Counted from the first letter of the stretch, positions 1 through 9,227 are shown. The stretch: DNA of 64,000 nucleotides from Methylobacter sp. (GCF_030680395.1 NZ_JAUXVR010000027.1:1-64000); one strand, 5' to 3'. Notes: generated by a model not told the origin, from the letters alone. Translations and numbers: made by a program.

Positions 1-966
1 TTGTTGGCGTAAACTCGATATTAAAGACGAATTCAACACTTCGGAGACGCTGTCAATGTCACGCCCGCTTTTGGCAATGGCTTCTATTTGCTGATATTTG
101 GCTTCAGCTTCCGCCCGCTGGGCGCGGGCGATAATTAACTGGCTGTTGACTTCCGACATTTGTTGTTGCGTAAGCCCTACCTCTTTCTTCACTTCCAGTA
201 AGTCATGGGTTTTACGATATTGCTCCACGGCACGTTCTGAAGACTCTACTTTGAGCTTCAATTCGCCAAGCTGGTCATTTAGCCAGTCGGTCGCTTTTTT
301 AGTCGCATCAAACTTGGCTTGTAATTGCCCGACAATATATTTATCGGCAATTTCATTGGCGATTTTTCCTGCTAGTTTAGGGTCTTCGGATTCAAACCCT
401 ACATTAATGACCTGCGAACGTTTGACTTGCGAGACGTTCAGTTTTCCAAGGAAAGTATTGGTCAATCTCGTTAAGCGCGCTTCTTCTTTTTCTTCATCAG
501 TACGACTATCAATTTTCACTAGTCCTATAGCTTCTTGCCAGGATTCAGGCAAGAAATTTTTAAGACTGAATTGCGCTAAAAAGCCGGGCTTTCCAAGTTC
601 AGGATTAAATTCTTTGTATTGTTCCAAATGCAAAATATCAATAATTTTATGCGCTAATTCACGCGATTTAACCACTTCCATTTCGCCAATTACTGCCGAA
701 TCGCCTTTCAGATTACCGGTCATAACCTCTTCAATATCGACTACTTTGGCAGCGTTGATGCCAATCAGCAATTGCGTTGTAGCCGTATAACGAGGCACTA
801 GCTGATAAATAATCAATATCGCCAATATGCTAAGAGAAAAAGTCACGCTCATCAATAAACGCTTTCTCAGCCACAGGGTATGAAAAAAGTTAATCAGTGA
901 AAGCTCTGTATTATCATTTTGTGAAAATTCGTTGGACACTAACGATTGATCTTTTGAATCGTACAC
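1..966 (-). CDS. Wzz/EpsF-type polysaccharide chain-length regulator (3' end outside window)
   Basis: Inner-membrane polysaccharide co-polymerase that sets the length of an exported polysaccharide. The 322 visible codons hold a short cytoplasmic N-terminus, a transmembrane segment at about residues 38-55, the Wzz-type periplasmic domain (TATTQLLIG, then KRSQVINVGFESEDPKLA) and the start of a long coiled-coil region near residues 220-310. The second membrane segment and any tyrosine-kinase domain would lie beyond the left edge. Start taken as GTG at 966: the frame is open only to a TAA near 1041 and has no ATG before residue 40. It follows the exporter gene and the beta-barrel gene on the same strand, which is the EpsE/EpsF/EpsL arrangement. 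The family is clear; the start and the exact subfamily are not. Confidence 0.82.
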   Translation of the reverse strand, partial: MYDSKDQSLVSNEFSQNDNTELSLINFFHTLWLRKRLLMSVTFSLSILAILIIYQLVPRYTATTQLLIGINAAKVVDIEEVMTGNLKGDSAVIGEMEVVKSRELAHKIIDILHLEQYKEFNPELGKPGFLAQFSLKNFLPESWQEAIGLVKIDSRTDEEKEEARLTRLTNTFLGKLNVSQVKRSQVINVGFESEDPKLAGKIANEIADKYIVGQLQAKFDATKKATDWLNDQLGELKLKVESSERAVEQYRKTHDLLEVKKEVGLTQQQMSEVNSQLIIARAQRAEAEAKYQQIEAIAKSGRDIDSVSEVLNSSLISSLRQQ

Positions 967-1116
967 GACGGTTTTCTCGGTAATATTAAAAAAGGTGGGA
1001 TATTTGAAAATATCGAAAGATGGAACATGGATGACACTGATTTAAACGGGTCTTGACGAATTTATTTATTAGCCAAATAGGCGTTATCCGTGCTGTATTT
1101 GATGACAATGTAATAA

Positions 1117-1710
1117 CTAAAAATAACGCTCTTTAATGTGAATCACATCGCCAGGTAATACTTTTTCATCCATGTTGAGGGTAAGCTCGCGCTTTTCCGG
1201 ATCATTCATATGAATAACCACGACGTAATCTTCTTTAGCCCGATAGGTATAACCTCCGGCAATAGCCACAGCATTAAGATAGGTCATACCATCGACATAA
1301 GGGTAAGACTTAGGTTCCTTGACTTCACCCAAAATATAAAAGGGTCGGTAATTAAGTACTTGCGCACTAACACGGGGATTAAGCAAATAATCGGGCTTTA
1401 ATTTATCGGCAATGCCTTGTTCAACTTGTTTTACCGTTAAATCTTTAGCATTAACATCGCCGATCAACGGTAAGGAAATCTGGCCTGCGCCATTGATAGT
1501 GTACTCGCCTGACAAGTCTTCCTGATTGAACACGGTAATTTTCAGTAAATCGCCGGAACCTAAGCGATACTCTCTATTTAATGAAGCTGAATCCTGATTT
1601 TGCGCTTGTTGCGTATTATTTTCTTTAGCAGCGCACAAGGATGGATAAAAAAATACACTGCACAACAATAATGATGGGAGTGAAAAAAACTTAATACGGT
1701 ACTGGCTCAT
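1117..1710 (-). CDS. Polysaccharide export protein (Wza/EpsE-like), short form
   Basis: Periplasmic or outer-membrane exporter component that passes polysaccharide across the outer membrane with the Wzz-type protein encoded downstream. 197 aa: signal peptide in residues 1-28 (cleavage likely near SLCAA), a Poly_export domain from about 48 (YRLGSGDLLKITVFNQ) to 120, and one SLBB-like domain (FYILGEVKEPKSYPY) ending in PGDVIHIKERYF. No convincing lipobox is present, unlike full-size Wza, and the protein lacks the C-terminal helix that forms the Wza pore, which is usual for EpsE-like members. The beta-barrel protein encoded upstream (1790-3076) may provide the outer-membrane channel; that is inference. 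Confidence 0.85.
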   Translation of the reverse strand: MSQYRIKFFSLPSLLLCSVFFYPSLCAAKENNTQQAQNQDSASLNREYRLGSGDLLKITVFNQEDLSGEYTINGAGQISLPLIGDVNAKDLTVKQVEQGIADKLKPDYLLNPRVSAQVLNYRPFYILGEVKEPKSYPYVDGMTYLNAVAIAGGYTYRAKEDYVVVIHMNDPEKRELTLNMDEKVLPGDVIHIKERYF

Positions 1711-1789
1711 CTTTTCTCACAAAACATGCTATTTATGAATCGGTGTCACACATTACCTTAATGTATATTAAAACTCAACCGCGCCGGGT

Positions 1790-3076
1790 TCAAAACTCTC
1801 CTCTCAAATTAAGCATTACTTGATGCACTTCATAGTTACTAAACAGATAGTTAACATCCCGGCTTTGATAAGTATACGACAGAACTGTAGATAAATTTCT
1901 ATTCAGCAAATACTTGGCGCTTACATTAGCGCCATAAATTTTATCCTGACGATTTTCCCGGTTTGCAACAGCAGAGCCTTGATAGTCATTATTGGTAAAG
2001 CTGCCGTTAGCGCTAAGAAGAACATTACGCAGTAATTCGTGATCAACGCCCAAACTTACACCGGTTGTTAAAACGCCAGCAACACCCTCCTGCGTGGTTT
2101 CATTAATATCATGACTGAGTTTACCGTTAAAAGTGCTAAGCGCTGTAGGGCGCCATTTTAATTTGACAAATCCGTTAATTCCGGAAATGCTTGGTAATCG
2201 GGAATCTACATAATCACGTTGCAAATAACCGACAGACATATCGCCTGTCACCAATTCGGTCATTTCAAACGCCAAACCAGCCAACGCATTGTAGCCTGAC
2301 GAATTACGATTATAGGCTATGCCGGAACCGCTGGAACGTACCAAATCATCATAATCAACCTCTTTATACACCAGGTTTATATAGCCCTCATATTCCGGTT
2401 GGATCTCGTATCCTAAACGAATCGAAGGCGCATGTTCCCAATGGTTACGAGTGCTCATTGCTAACACTGAATCTAGCGAAGTGAATACATCTTGATAATC
2501 ATAGCGAACGGTATCTAAACCCGTCTTAATCGACACCCGGTTTAGCTTATGCGAATAAAAAGCTCCCATAACTTTGCTATCGTAAAAGGTCGGACCTTTG
2601 CCGGCAATCTGATCAGGAGATCCCCGGTCTTCATGTAAGCTGTTATAGGCGAATCCTAGATCCAAATGGCTATCCCGAACGACATCCAGTCGTCCATCCA
2701 GGCGGGTAAACATATCTTGATAATTATTGAGATTACCTTGGGTGGCATACTGTGTAAAATCGCTATCAAACATCAAGTTAAGCGCGTGCCGACTCCAATC
2801 CGAACGTACATTCAAACCGGGCTTAAAATGCGCAACATAACTATCTACCGGACTCAGTTTTTTGTCCTGCTTATAAATATTGGAATCGTACTGGTTATCA
2901 ATATCCAACTTGGGTGAAATGATAAAAGATCTTGCGCGTATGCCGACTTTCTCATACTCGGAAGTTTGACGTTCTTTGTTTACTTTGGCGTCGTCTGTAC
3001 TGTCATAAGCCGATACGGTTCCACAGCTTGCAATACTTAACAAAGAAATGACCAAGAGATTATTTTTCTTATGCAT
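1790..3076 (-). CDS. Outer-membrane beta-barrel protein of EPS locus (EpsL-like)
   Basis: 428 aa with an N-terminal signal sequence (residues 1-23, ending VSA before YDS) and then a run of alternating polar/hydrophobic strands typical of a large beta-barrel. The last residue is phenylalanine (LNLRGEF), the standard BAM recognition end. Aromatic girdle residues recur (YINLVYKEVDYDD, TVLSYTYQSRDVNYLF). The leader also contains IASC, which resembles a lipobox, so lipidation cannot be ruled out. Position just upstream of the exporter and chain-length genes, on the same strand, suggests the EpsL-type outer-membrane protein of exosortase-linked EPS loci. Family assignment rests on context and barrel pattern rather than on a diagnostic motif. 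Confidence 0.65.
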   Translation of the reverse strand: MHKKNNLLVISLLSIASCGTVSAYDSTDDAKVNKERQTSEYEKVGIRARSFIISPKLDIDNQYDSNIYKQDKKLSPVDSYVAHFKPGLNVRSDWSRHALNLMFDSDFTQYATQGNLNNYQDMFTRLDGRLDVVRDSHLDLGFAYNSLHEDRGSPDQIAGKGPTFYDSKVMGAFYSHKLNRVSIKTGLDTVRYDYQDVFTSLDSVLAMSTRNHWEHAPSIRLGYEIQPEYEGYINLVYKEVDYDDLVRSSGSGIAYNRNSSGYNALAGLAFEMTELVTGDMSVGYLQRDYVDSRLPSISGINGFVKLKWRPTALSTFNGKLSHDINETTQEGVAGVLTTGVSLGVDHELLRNVLLSANGSFTNNDYQGSAVANRENRQDKIYGANVSAKYLLNRNLSTVLSYTYQSRDVNYLFSNYEVHQVMLNLRGEF

Positions 3077-3133
3077 GGTAGGTTTGGTTATTAATCTTAA
3101 ATTAAAGGTCGCTTGTTATAATCGAGAGTGCAT

Positions 3134-3907
3134 TTAATTCGGGCTAACAGGTTTTTTATTTTCGACTATATCGATGATTTTCGTCTGCAGATTAGGATTA
3201 ATAGTTATTACCGCTCTGATTATCTCTCCAGCCAGCGATCCCGCTAAATCAGGGCTAGAGCCGCCTTGGCTCATTGCTGCAACAGCAGCGGCAATTTTAC
3301 ACGAGTCATCAGTGCAACTCTTGAGTGTGCTTTCTAAAGCATTTGTTATAGCATTTTGTTTAACAGCGGAATTACTTGTCGTTGATTCTGATTGGGCAAA
3401 AACATGACTCGGTGAAATAACTGCCACGCCAACAACCACCTTTACAATATCCGAAGCTAACTGAGGCGCTGCGGCGACAGCTGCTGCCGTGATTTTTGCC
3501 ATTTCAGCTGGGGCCGCAGTGACAGCGGCCTTTGTAATAGCTGTCGTGGACGTAGATGGCGCAGCAGCAATAGCTGTTGTCACAATCTTCACCGCACTCT
3601 CAGGAAACACTTTTGCAACCGCGTATGCGATAGCCGCCGCCGCATTTGGATTTGCTGCGACAAATGCTTTTGTAATCTCCAGTACTCTATCAGGATCGGC
3701 TACCGCCGCTAACAGAGCTTTCTCTGCAATAGCCTCAACAGTTTTAGAATCCAGAGGATTGCCCGTCTGGTCCGTAAATTGTATTTTTGCCGCTGTTGTG
3801 ATTATTTGCTGTACTTGGGCTGGATTGAAATCGGCATGTGCCGTTAACGGCACACCTAGCGATACAGCCAACACAATTAATTTAAACTTATCAACTAGCT
3901 CATTCAT
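3134..3907 (-). CDS. Secreted alanine-rich 15-residue repeat protein, function unknown
   Basis: 257 aa from the ATG at 3907. An upstream in-frame ATG at 3973 would add 22 residues in front of a normal signal peptide, so the inner start is preferred. Residues 1-25 are a Sec signal (cleavage after AHA). Residues 72-162 form a regular array in which a proline recurs at 72, 87, 102, 117, 133 and 148, i.e. every 15-16 residues, each followed by an alanine-rich helix with an Ile/Val at a fixed place; this looks like a helical solenoid. Two cysteines (SCTDDSC, about 213-218) may form a disulfide. It is first in the minus-strand order leading into the EPS genes, 57 bp before the beta-barrel gene. I do not recognise a family. 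Confidence 0.6.
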   Translation of the reverse strand: MNELVDKFKLIVLAVSLGVPLTAHADFNPAQVQQIITTAAKIQFTDQTGNPLDSKTVEAIAEKALLAAVADPDRVLEITKAFVAANPNAAAAIAYAVAKVFPESAVKIVTTAIAAAPSTSTTAITKAAVTAAPAEMAKITAAAVAAAPQLASDIVKVVVGVAVISPSHVFAQSESTTSNSAVKQNAITNALESTLKSCTDDSCKIAAAVAAMSQGGSSPDLAGSLAGEIIRAVITINPNLQTKIIDIVENKKPVSPN

Positions 3908-4063
3908 TGTTTTACCACCACTTTGATTTCTTATTATTTGTTCATGTTCAGAAAGAACCAAATGCAATGGCATAGAATTATAGGCTTTTGGCTCTCATTG
4001 TCTATGAAAACGCGGGTCAAACTTTCAAATCATAAAAAAATTTTGCCGTTAATTAAATAAGTA

Positions 4064-4303
4064 CTAATACCTAAAGCAATTCTCATTATGAGGATTGCTG
4101 GTGCTGTTTCGATAGTTTGCTGTATTAGCCGGTAGTAATTTGATTCGGTTTAAAACCAGATTGGCATCGACTCTGGTAATTTCGTCAATTGGCTTATCAC
4201 TGATTCTTGTAAACTCAGGGTTACTGCTCTGTGCAGTCTGTATGAGGGAATTGATATCTTCGGTTGTAAATCCCGCCGCGCGCAGTGCAATAATTTCTTC
4301 CAC
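4064..4303 (-). CDS. Small hypothetical ORF, possible gene remnant
   Basis: 79 codons from a GTG at 4303. The start of the translation (EEIIALRAAGFTTEDINSLI) looks like genuine protein, a short helix-turn-helix-like or SHOCT-like segment. The same frame stays open upstream (TIKTDTNGNKHVKFSV) back to a TGA near 4369 but has no ATG and no ribosome binding site. It may be the tail of a decayed gene rather than an intact small gene. No family recognised. Confidence 0.25.
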   Translation of the reverse strand: MEEIIALRAAGFTTEDINSLIQTAQSSNPEFTRISDKPIDEITRVDANLVLNRIKLLPANTANYRNSTSNPHNENCFRY

Positions 4304-4594
4304 GGAAAACTTAACATGTTTATTGCCATTGGTGTCCGTTTTGATAGTAAGGCCAATTATTTTAGGGGATCAGGCGGCCGTATTTTTTTATTATTTCCTC
4401 ATAGATGAGTTGATCAAAATAGTCATCATATGATGAACTCAAGTCGGCCGAACAACGGCCTCAGAACGAGGTGGGGCGGCGTTTAATGAGATATTGAGGT
4501 GAAGCGGAGAGACAGTTTGTATAAAACAGAGAAAATTACTCTCCACGTTTTGCTAAAAAACGGGTAAAATCAATAAGAAAGGGATATAATCGAA
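4304..4594. other. Gap downstream of tRNA-Leu, no gene seen
   Basis: Between the small ORF and the tRNA I see no convincing coding frame on either strand, no clear intrinsic terminator for the tRNA, and no repeat. The stretch 4441-4500 is purine- and G-rich on the plus strand, but no structure was recognised. Confidence 0.5.
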
Positions 4595-4681
4595 TGGTGC
4601 CGAGGAGAGGACTTGAACCTCCACGGGGTTGCCCCCACCAGCACCTGAAGCTGGCGTGTCTACCAATTTCACCACCTCGGC
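4595..4681 (-). tRNA. tRNA-Leu(CAG)
   Basis: 87 nt including an encoded CCA end. The acceptor stem pairs GCCGAGG with CCTCGGC; the anticodon stem is CCAGC/GCTGG around the loop TTCAGGT, giving anticodon CAG; a class II long variable arm (TGGGGGCAACCCCGT) identifies leucine; the T-loop is GTTCAAGTC. All domains are intact. It has its own promoter at 4715-4743 and lies alone between the EPS region and rnr. Confidence 0.97.
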
Positions 4682-4714
4682 AGAGGCTAGCTGTAAAAGC
4701 TAAAGTGAGCGCGC

Positions 4715-4743
4715 ACTATACCCACCCTCTTTGATTTTGTCAA
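4715..4743 (-). promoter_or_regulatory. Sigma-70 promoter of tRNA-Leu
   Basis: On the minus strand a perfect -35 box TTGACA (4743-4738), a 17-bp spacer and a near-perfect -10 box TATAGT (4720-4715), followed at once by a GC-rich discriminator (GCGCGC). Such discriminators are typical of stringently controlled stable-RNA promoters. Transcription would start about 25-30 bp before the tRNA 5' end. Confidence 0.9.
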
Positions 4744-4929
4744 TTAAGCGCGAAGTTTTTACCTAAACTTAAATGATTTCGAGTTAGACATAGTGACGTT
4801 ACCTCGAGCTAACGGAGAATAGTTCTTTGTTATACGACCCAAAAACTTTTCTCTTTCAATCCTAATCGATATACTAAGCTTGTATAAGATATGTTTATTG
4901 TATCCATCCTCTTCTATTTAATTATTTAA

Positions 4930-7170
4930 ATGACATTGAAGTCTAAAAAAGACGTTGATTTTAATTCAACAAAAGATCCATATGCTCAGCGCGAAGCTGA
5001 GAAATATGAGAACCCTATTCCCAGTCGCGAATTAATTCTCCAATTAATCGAACATGCTGGAAAGCCTTTGCGCCGTGAAGAAATCGCAGAAGCGTTTTCT
5101 CTTGAAGCCGAAGATCAGCTAGAGGCTTTACGCCGCCGATTGCGGGCAATGGAAAGGGACGGGCAGCTATTGTTTAATCGGGGCAAAAAATATTGTCTGG
5201 TAAATAATGAAGATCTAATTGCCGGGCGTATTATCGGCCATGCGGATGGTTTTGGTTTTCTTAAGCCGGATGATGGGTCGGACGATCTGTTTTTATCGCC
5301 ACGAGAAATGAATCCCTTGCTGCACAATGACCGGGCGCTGGTGCGTGTTGCCGGGGTCGATAAAAAAGGTCGCAGGGAAGGCGCTGTTGTTGAGATTCTA
5401 CAGAGAAATACGCATCAAATTGTAGGCCGACTTTATAAGGAAGATGGCTTTACCTATGTAGTGCCTGATAATAAAAATATAGCGCAAACTGTCTTGGTTC
5501 AAAAAGGCGGCACCGGCAACGCAAAACAAGGGCAGATTGTCGTCGCGGAAATTATTGATCAACCGACTCAGCTTCGACAGCCTATTGGCCGAATCATTGA
5601 AGTCATGGGTGAGCACATGGCGCCGGGAATGGAAATCGACATGGCGATTCGTTCCTATGAACTGCCTAATCATTGGCCTGATGAGTTGTTGGAAGAAATT
5701 AAACCGCTTAAAAATGAGGTGCCAGAGTCAGCTAAAGAGAACCGGGTCGATTTGCGGAAAACTCCGTTAGTCACCATTGATGGCGAAGATGCCCGCGATT
5801 TTGACGATGCCGTTTATTGCCAGAAAACCCCTAAAGGCTGGAAATTACTGGTTGCGATTGCCGATGTTTCGCATTATGTGCAGATTAACTCGGCTTTGGA
5901 CAAAGAAGCTCAAAAACGCAGTACATCGGTGTATTTCCCTGAACAGGTCATACCGATGTTGCCGGAGATTTTGTCCAATGGATTGTGTTCGCTTAATCCG
6001 CATGTAGACCGCTTATGCATGGTATGTGAACTGTATATTAACGAGGAAGGGCAGGTTACACGATCGCGTTTCTTTGATGCGGTGATGAGCTCTCATGCAA
6101 GATTGACCTATACCGAAGTGGCAAAAATGCTTGTCGATGGCGATAAGGCATTAGCCGAGAAATATAAAGCCTTAATGCCGCACTTGCAGGAGTTATATGC
6201 GCTTTATAAGGTTATGCGGGTGAGCCGTGAAAAACGCGGTGCTATGGATTTTGACACTCAGGAAACCCGGATTGTTTTCGGTGCAGAGCGTAAAATCGAA
6301 AAGATAGTGCCTGTGGTGCGTAACGATGCGCACAAATTGATTGAAGAGTTTATGATCACCGCGAACATGGCGGCGGCGCGTTTTTTAAATAGTAAAAAAA
6401 TGCCCAAGCTGTTGCGGATACACGACGGTCCGAGTGCCGACAAGCTGCTTAACCTGAAAACGTTTCTTGGTGAACTGGGTTTGAGTTTAGGCGGAGGTGC
6501 CAAGCCGACGCCGCTGGATTATATGCATCTGATCGAGTCAATCAAAGACAGGCCAGATGCGCATTTGATTCAGACTGTATTGTTGCGCTCAATGTCGCAG
6601 GCCGTCTACAGTCCCGAGTTAAAAGGCCATTTCGGCCTGGCGCTGGAAGCTTACGCGCATTTTACGTCGCCTATCCGGCGTTATCCTGATTTACTGGTTC
6701 ATCGCGCGATCAGGCATTGTTTGCAGGGCAAACCGGTGGAAAGCTTTTTCTATGGGGTTCCCGATATGGTGGTGTTGGGCGAGCAATGCTCCGCCAATGA
6801 GCGACGCGCCGATGATGCCACGCGGGATGTAGTGAGCTGGCTTAAATGCGAATACATGATGGATAAAGTCGGAGAGGAATTCCCCGGCATTATTTCAGCG
6901 GTTACCTCGTTTGGTTTTTTTGTTGAACTGGCCGAAATCTATGTTGAAGGTTTGGTTCATATCAGCAATCTGGCGCAAGATTACTTTCATTTTGACCCAA
7001 CCAGTCACCAGTTAAGGGGCGAGCGTACCGGCATTAATTATCGGCTGGGCGACAGCGTCAGGGTCAGGGTCGTCCGCGTCGACCTGGACGAAAAGAAGAT
7101 TGATTTTGAGCTGGCGCAAAAACAAGCCGCGATGGATACCAAACCTAAAAAAAGACGCCGTAAAAAATGA
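4930..7170 (+). CDS. rnr: Ribonuclease R
   Basis: 3'-5' exoribonuclease that degrades structured RNA and takes part in rRNA quality control and tmRNA-linked mRNA decay. 746 aa: N-terminal winged-helix domain (about 25-80, PLRREEIAEAF), cold-shock domains (about 85-240), RNB catalytic core from about 265 with the acidic cluster DARDFDDAVYC, which binds the catalytic Mg2+ ions, a C-terminal S1 domain (about 645-730, FPGIISAVTSFGFFVEL) and a basic tail KKRRRKK. Length is slightly under the E. coli enzyme (813). The ATG has no clear Shine-Dalgarno sequence. The stop overlaps the rlmB start (ATGA), the usual rnr-rlmB pairing. Confidence 0.95.
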   Translation: MTLKSKKDVDFNSTKDPYAQREAEKYENPIPSRELILQLIEHAGKPLRREEIAEAFSLEAEDQLEALRRRLRAMERDGQLLFNRGKKYCLVNNEDLIAGRIIGHADGFGFLKPDDGSDDLFLSPREMNPLLHNDRALVRVAGVDKKGRREGAVVEILQRNTHQIVGRLYKEDGFTYVVPDNKNIAQTVLVQKGGTGNAKQGQIVVAEIIDQPTQLRQPIGRIIEVMGEHMAPGMEIDMAIRSYELPNHWPDELLEEIKPLKNEVPESAKENRVDLRKTPLVTIDGEDARDFDDAVYCQKTPKGWKLLVAIADVSHYVQINSALDKEAQKRSTSVYFPEQVIPMLPEILSNGLCSLNPHVDRLCMVCELYINEEGQVTRSRFFDAVMSSHARLTYTEVAKMLVDGDKALAEKYKALMPHLQELYALYKVMRVSREKRGAMDFDTQETRIVFGAERKIEKIVPVVRNDAHKLIEEFMITANMAAARFLNSKKMPKLLRIHDGPSADKLLNLKTFLGELGLSLGGGAKPTPLDYMHLIESIKDRPDAHLIQTVLLRSMSQAVYSPELKGHFGLALEAYAHFTSPIRRYPDLLVHRAIRHCLQGKPVESFFYGVPDMVVLGEQCSANERRADDATRDVVSWLKCEYMMDKVGEEFPGIISAVTSFGFFVELAEIYVEGLVHISNLAQDYFHFDPTSHQLRGERTGINYRLGDSVRVRVVRVDLDEKKIDFELAQKQAAMDTKPKKRRRKK

Positions 7171-7913
7171 AATTAAGCAAAATATACGGCATACATTCGG
7201 TACAGTCGGCTTTAGATTATTCCCCTAAAAAAATCGGTAAAGCCTGGGTTGACAGCCAAAGACAAGACAAGCGCTTGACGCAGCTAATCGATGATTTATT
7301 GGATTTGGGCATAGAGCCGGAAAAAGTTGATCGTAAAAAACTGGATCGTTTTGCGGAAGGCAGCAATCATCAAGGCATAGTGATCGAAGTTGAAATGCCC
7401 GGCGAGTTGTCGGAAAGCGATCTAAAGGACGCTGTATTAACGCTGTCTGGAACGCCTCTATTTTTGGTGCTGGATAATGTTCAGGATCCGCATAATTTCG
7501 GCGCTTGTCTTAGAACCGCTGACGCTACCGGCGTGCATGGGGTCATTATCACCAAAGATAATGCCACGGGGATTACCCCGACAGTCTGTAAAGTGGCTAG
7601 CGGCGCTGCTGAAACCGTGCCTGTTTATCAGGTGACCAATTTGTCCAGAACCTTGCGCTGGCTCAAAGACCAAGGCATCTGGGTTATGGGAGCTGCGGGT
7701 GAAGCAACGCAGACCGTCTATCAAACCGATTTTACGGTGCCTTTGGCTTTGGTCGTGGGTGCAGAAGGAAAAGGATTAAGACGGTTGACCAAGGAACAAT
7801 GCGATGTGCTGGTTAAATTACCCATGCTGGGCCAAGTAGAAAGTCTTAATCTGTCGGTTGCAACCGGTGTGCTGCTTTATGAAACCGTGCGGCAGCGATT
7901 GCTTACTGCTTGA
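7167..7913 (+). CDS. rlmB: 23S rRNA (guanosine-2'-O-)-methyltransferase RlmB
   Basis: SpoU-family SAM-dependent methyltransferase that modifies G2251 in the peptidyl-transferase P loop of 23S rRNA. 248 aa: N-terminal substrate-binding domain (YGIHSVQSALDY), linker, then the SPOUT trefoil-knot domain with motif 1 (DNVQDPHNFGACLRTADATG), motif 2 (LVVGAEGKGLRRLT) and motif 3 (LPMLGQVESLNLSVATGVLLYE). It overlaps rnr by 4 nt, implying translational coupling. Length and motifs are standard. Confidence 0.95.
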   Translation: MKLSKIYGIHSVQSALDYSPKKIGKAWVDSQRQDKRLTQLIDDLLDLGIEPEKVDRKKLDRFAEGSNHQGIVIEVEMPGELSESDLKDAVLTLSGTPLFLVLDNVQDPHNFGACLRTADATGVHGVIITKDNATGITPTVCKVASGAAETVPVYQVTNLSRTLRWLKDQGIWVMGAAGEATQTVYQTDFTVPLALVVGAEGKGLRRLTKEQCDVLVKLPMLGQVESLNLSVATGVLLYETVRQRLLTA

Positions 7914-7929
7914 TTGTCACTTTTACGTA

Positions 7930-8553
7930 ATGCGAACAAAATCAACATACTCCCTTGTAGGTACGGGTTTAAGCTGTATTCGCGATGATCGGGTGCTGTT
8001 TGAAGAACTGGCTTTTAAATTGGTTTCAGGGCAGGTTTTATTGCTGGAAGGTAAAAACGGCAGCGGCAAGACCTCATTGCTGCGCATTTTATGCGGATTT
8101 CGGGAGCCTGATGCGGGCGAGATTAACTGGTGCGGCGACGCGGTAAAAGACAGTCAGTTTTATGCGCAGATGGCTTATGTCGGTCACTTGGATGGCATTA
8201 AAAAAGAACTGACCGTATTGGAAAATTTAAAAATGTCTGTGGCTTTAAGCAGTGCCGGCCAGTATTCCATTGATGAGGCTTTAACCAAGGTTCATATGGC
8301 AGACTACGATGATGTTCTCGTTCAGGCTTTATCGGCGGGCCAGAAAAGGCGGCTGTCTTTGGCAAGATTGTTGATTACCGAAAATGTGTTATGGATACTC
8401 GATGAGCCCTTCACCTCATTGGACAAGCAGGGCATTGCCCTGATCGAAACCTTAATGACCGAACATTGCGCCAACGGCGGAATGATTGTTCTCACCTCGC
8501 ATCATGACATAGACTTACATGGTGTGGATGTCCAGCGTATTAATTTATCCTGA
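7930..8553 (+). CDS. ccmA: Heme exporter ATP-binding protein CcmA
   Basis: ATPase of the CcmABCD complex, which drives release of heme-loaded CcmE during System I cytochrome c maturation. 207 aa from the ATG at 7930, the same length as the E. coli protein; an upstream in-frame start at 7858 would lie inside rlmB and is rejected. Walker A is GKNGSGKTS (about 41-49), the signature is LSAGQKRR, and Walker B is LWILDEP. First gene of the ccm operon; its TGA overlaps the ccmB ATG by 1 nt. Confidence 0.95.
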   Translation: MRTKSTYSLVGTGLSCIRDDRVLFEELAFKLVSGQVLLLEGKNGSGKTSLLRILCGFREPDAGEINWCGDAVKDSQFYAQMAYVGHLDGIKKELTVLENLKMSVALSSAGQYSIDEALTKVHMADYDDVLVQALSAGQKRRLSLARLLITENVLWILDEPFTSLDKQGIALIETLMTEHCANGGMIVLTSHHDIDLHGVDVQRINLS

Positions 8554-9227
8554 TGTCTCTATCCCGCGCATTTTTTGCCGTTATTCGGCGCGACCTGGTT
8601 TTGGCTTTACGGCGCCGTTCGGAAATAGCCAACCCGCTGCTGTTTTTTATTCTGGTAATAACCCTGTTCCCCTTGGGCATCGGCGCGCAGCCGCATTTAT
8701 TGCAAGCCATCGCGCCGGGAATTATCTGGGTTTCCGCGTTACTGGCGGCGATGTTGTCTCTGGACAGCTTGTTTCGTTCGGACTTTGATGACGGTTCACT
8801 GGAGCAGATTTTATTAAGTCCGCATCCGACTTCGGTGCTGGTGCTGGCTAAAATTATCGCTCATTGGTTAGTGACCGGTTTACCGCTGTTGGTTGTGGCG
8901 CCGCTGCTGGCGGTTTTTTTAGGCATGCCCAATCATGCTCTGGGAATCTTGTTGCTGACCTTGCTGCTGGGAACCCCCGTATTGAGTTTAATAGGCGCGA
9001 TTGGCGTTGCGCTAACCGTGGGACTGCGTCGGGGCGGCATGATTTTGTCGCTGCTGGTTTTACCGTTGTATGTTCCAGTGTTGATTTTCGCCGGTAATGC
9101 GGTACAGATGGCAGGCAGTGGATTGCCTGTCGATGCGCAAATCAATATTTTGATTTCCATTTTATTAATGGCTTTAGTGCTGGCGCCTCTGCCGGTAGCG
9201 TCAGCATTAAAAATGAGTATTAATTGA
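8553..9227 (+). CDS. ccmB: Heme exporter membrane protein CcmB
   Basis: Six-helix permease partner of CcmA in the inner membrane. 224 aa; starts RAFFAVIRRDLVLALRRRSEIANPLLFF, then hydrophobic segments near 20-40, 45-65, 100-120, 130-150, 160-180 and 195-215. The LDSLFRSDFDDGSLEQ motif after helix 2 is characteristic of CcmB. Coupled to ccmA by a 1-nt overlap. In most genomes ccmC follows directly; here an unrelated di-iron gene intervenes. Confidence 0.95.
   Translation: MSLSRAFFAVIRRDLVLALRRRSEIANPLLFFILVITLFPLGIGAQPHLLQAIAPGIIWVSALLAAMLSLDSLFRSDFDDGSLEQILLSPHPTSVLVLAKIIAHWLVTGLPLLVVAPLLAVFLGMPNHALGILLLTLLLGTPVLSLIGAIGVALTVGLRRGGMILSLLVLPLYVPVLIFAGNAVQMAGSGLPVDAQINILISILLMALVLAPLPVASALKMSIN

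Noticed and set aside
98-790. 230-codon plus-strand frame at the left edge
   Set aside because: It is the shadow of the minus-strand chain-length regulator, whose translation shows clear Wzz-family features; the plus-strand product is serine-rich and has no ribosome binding site.
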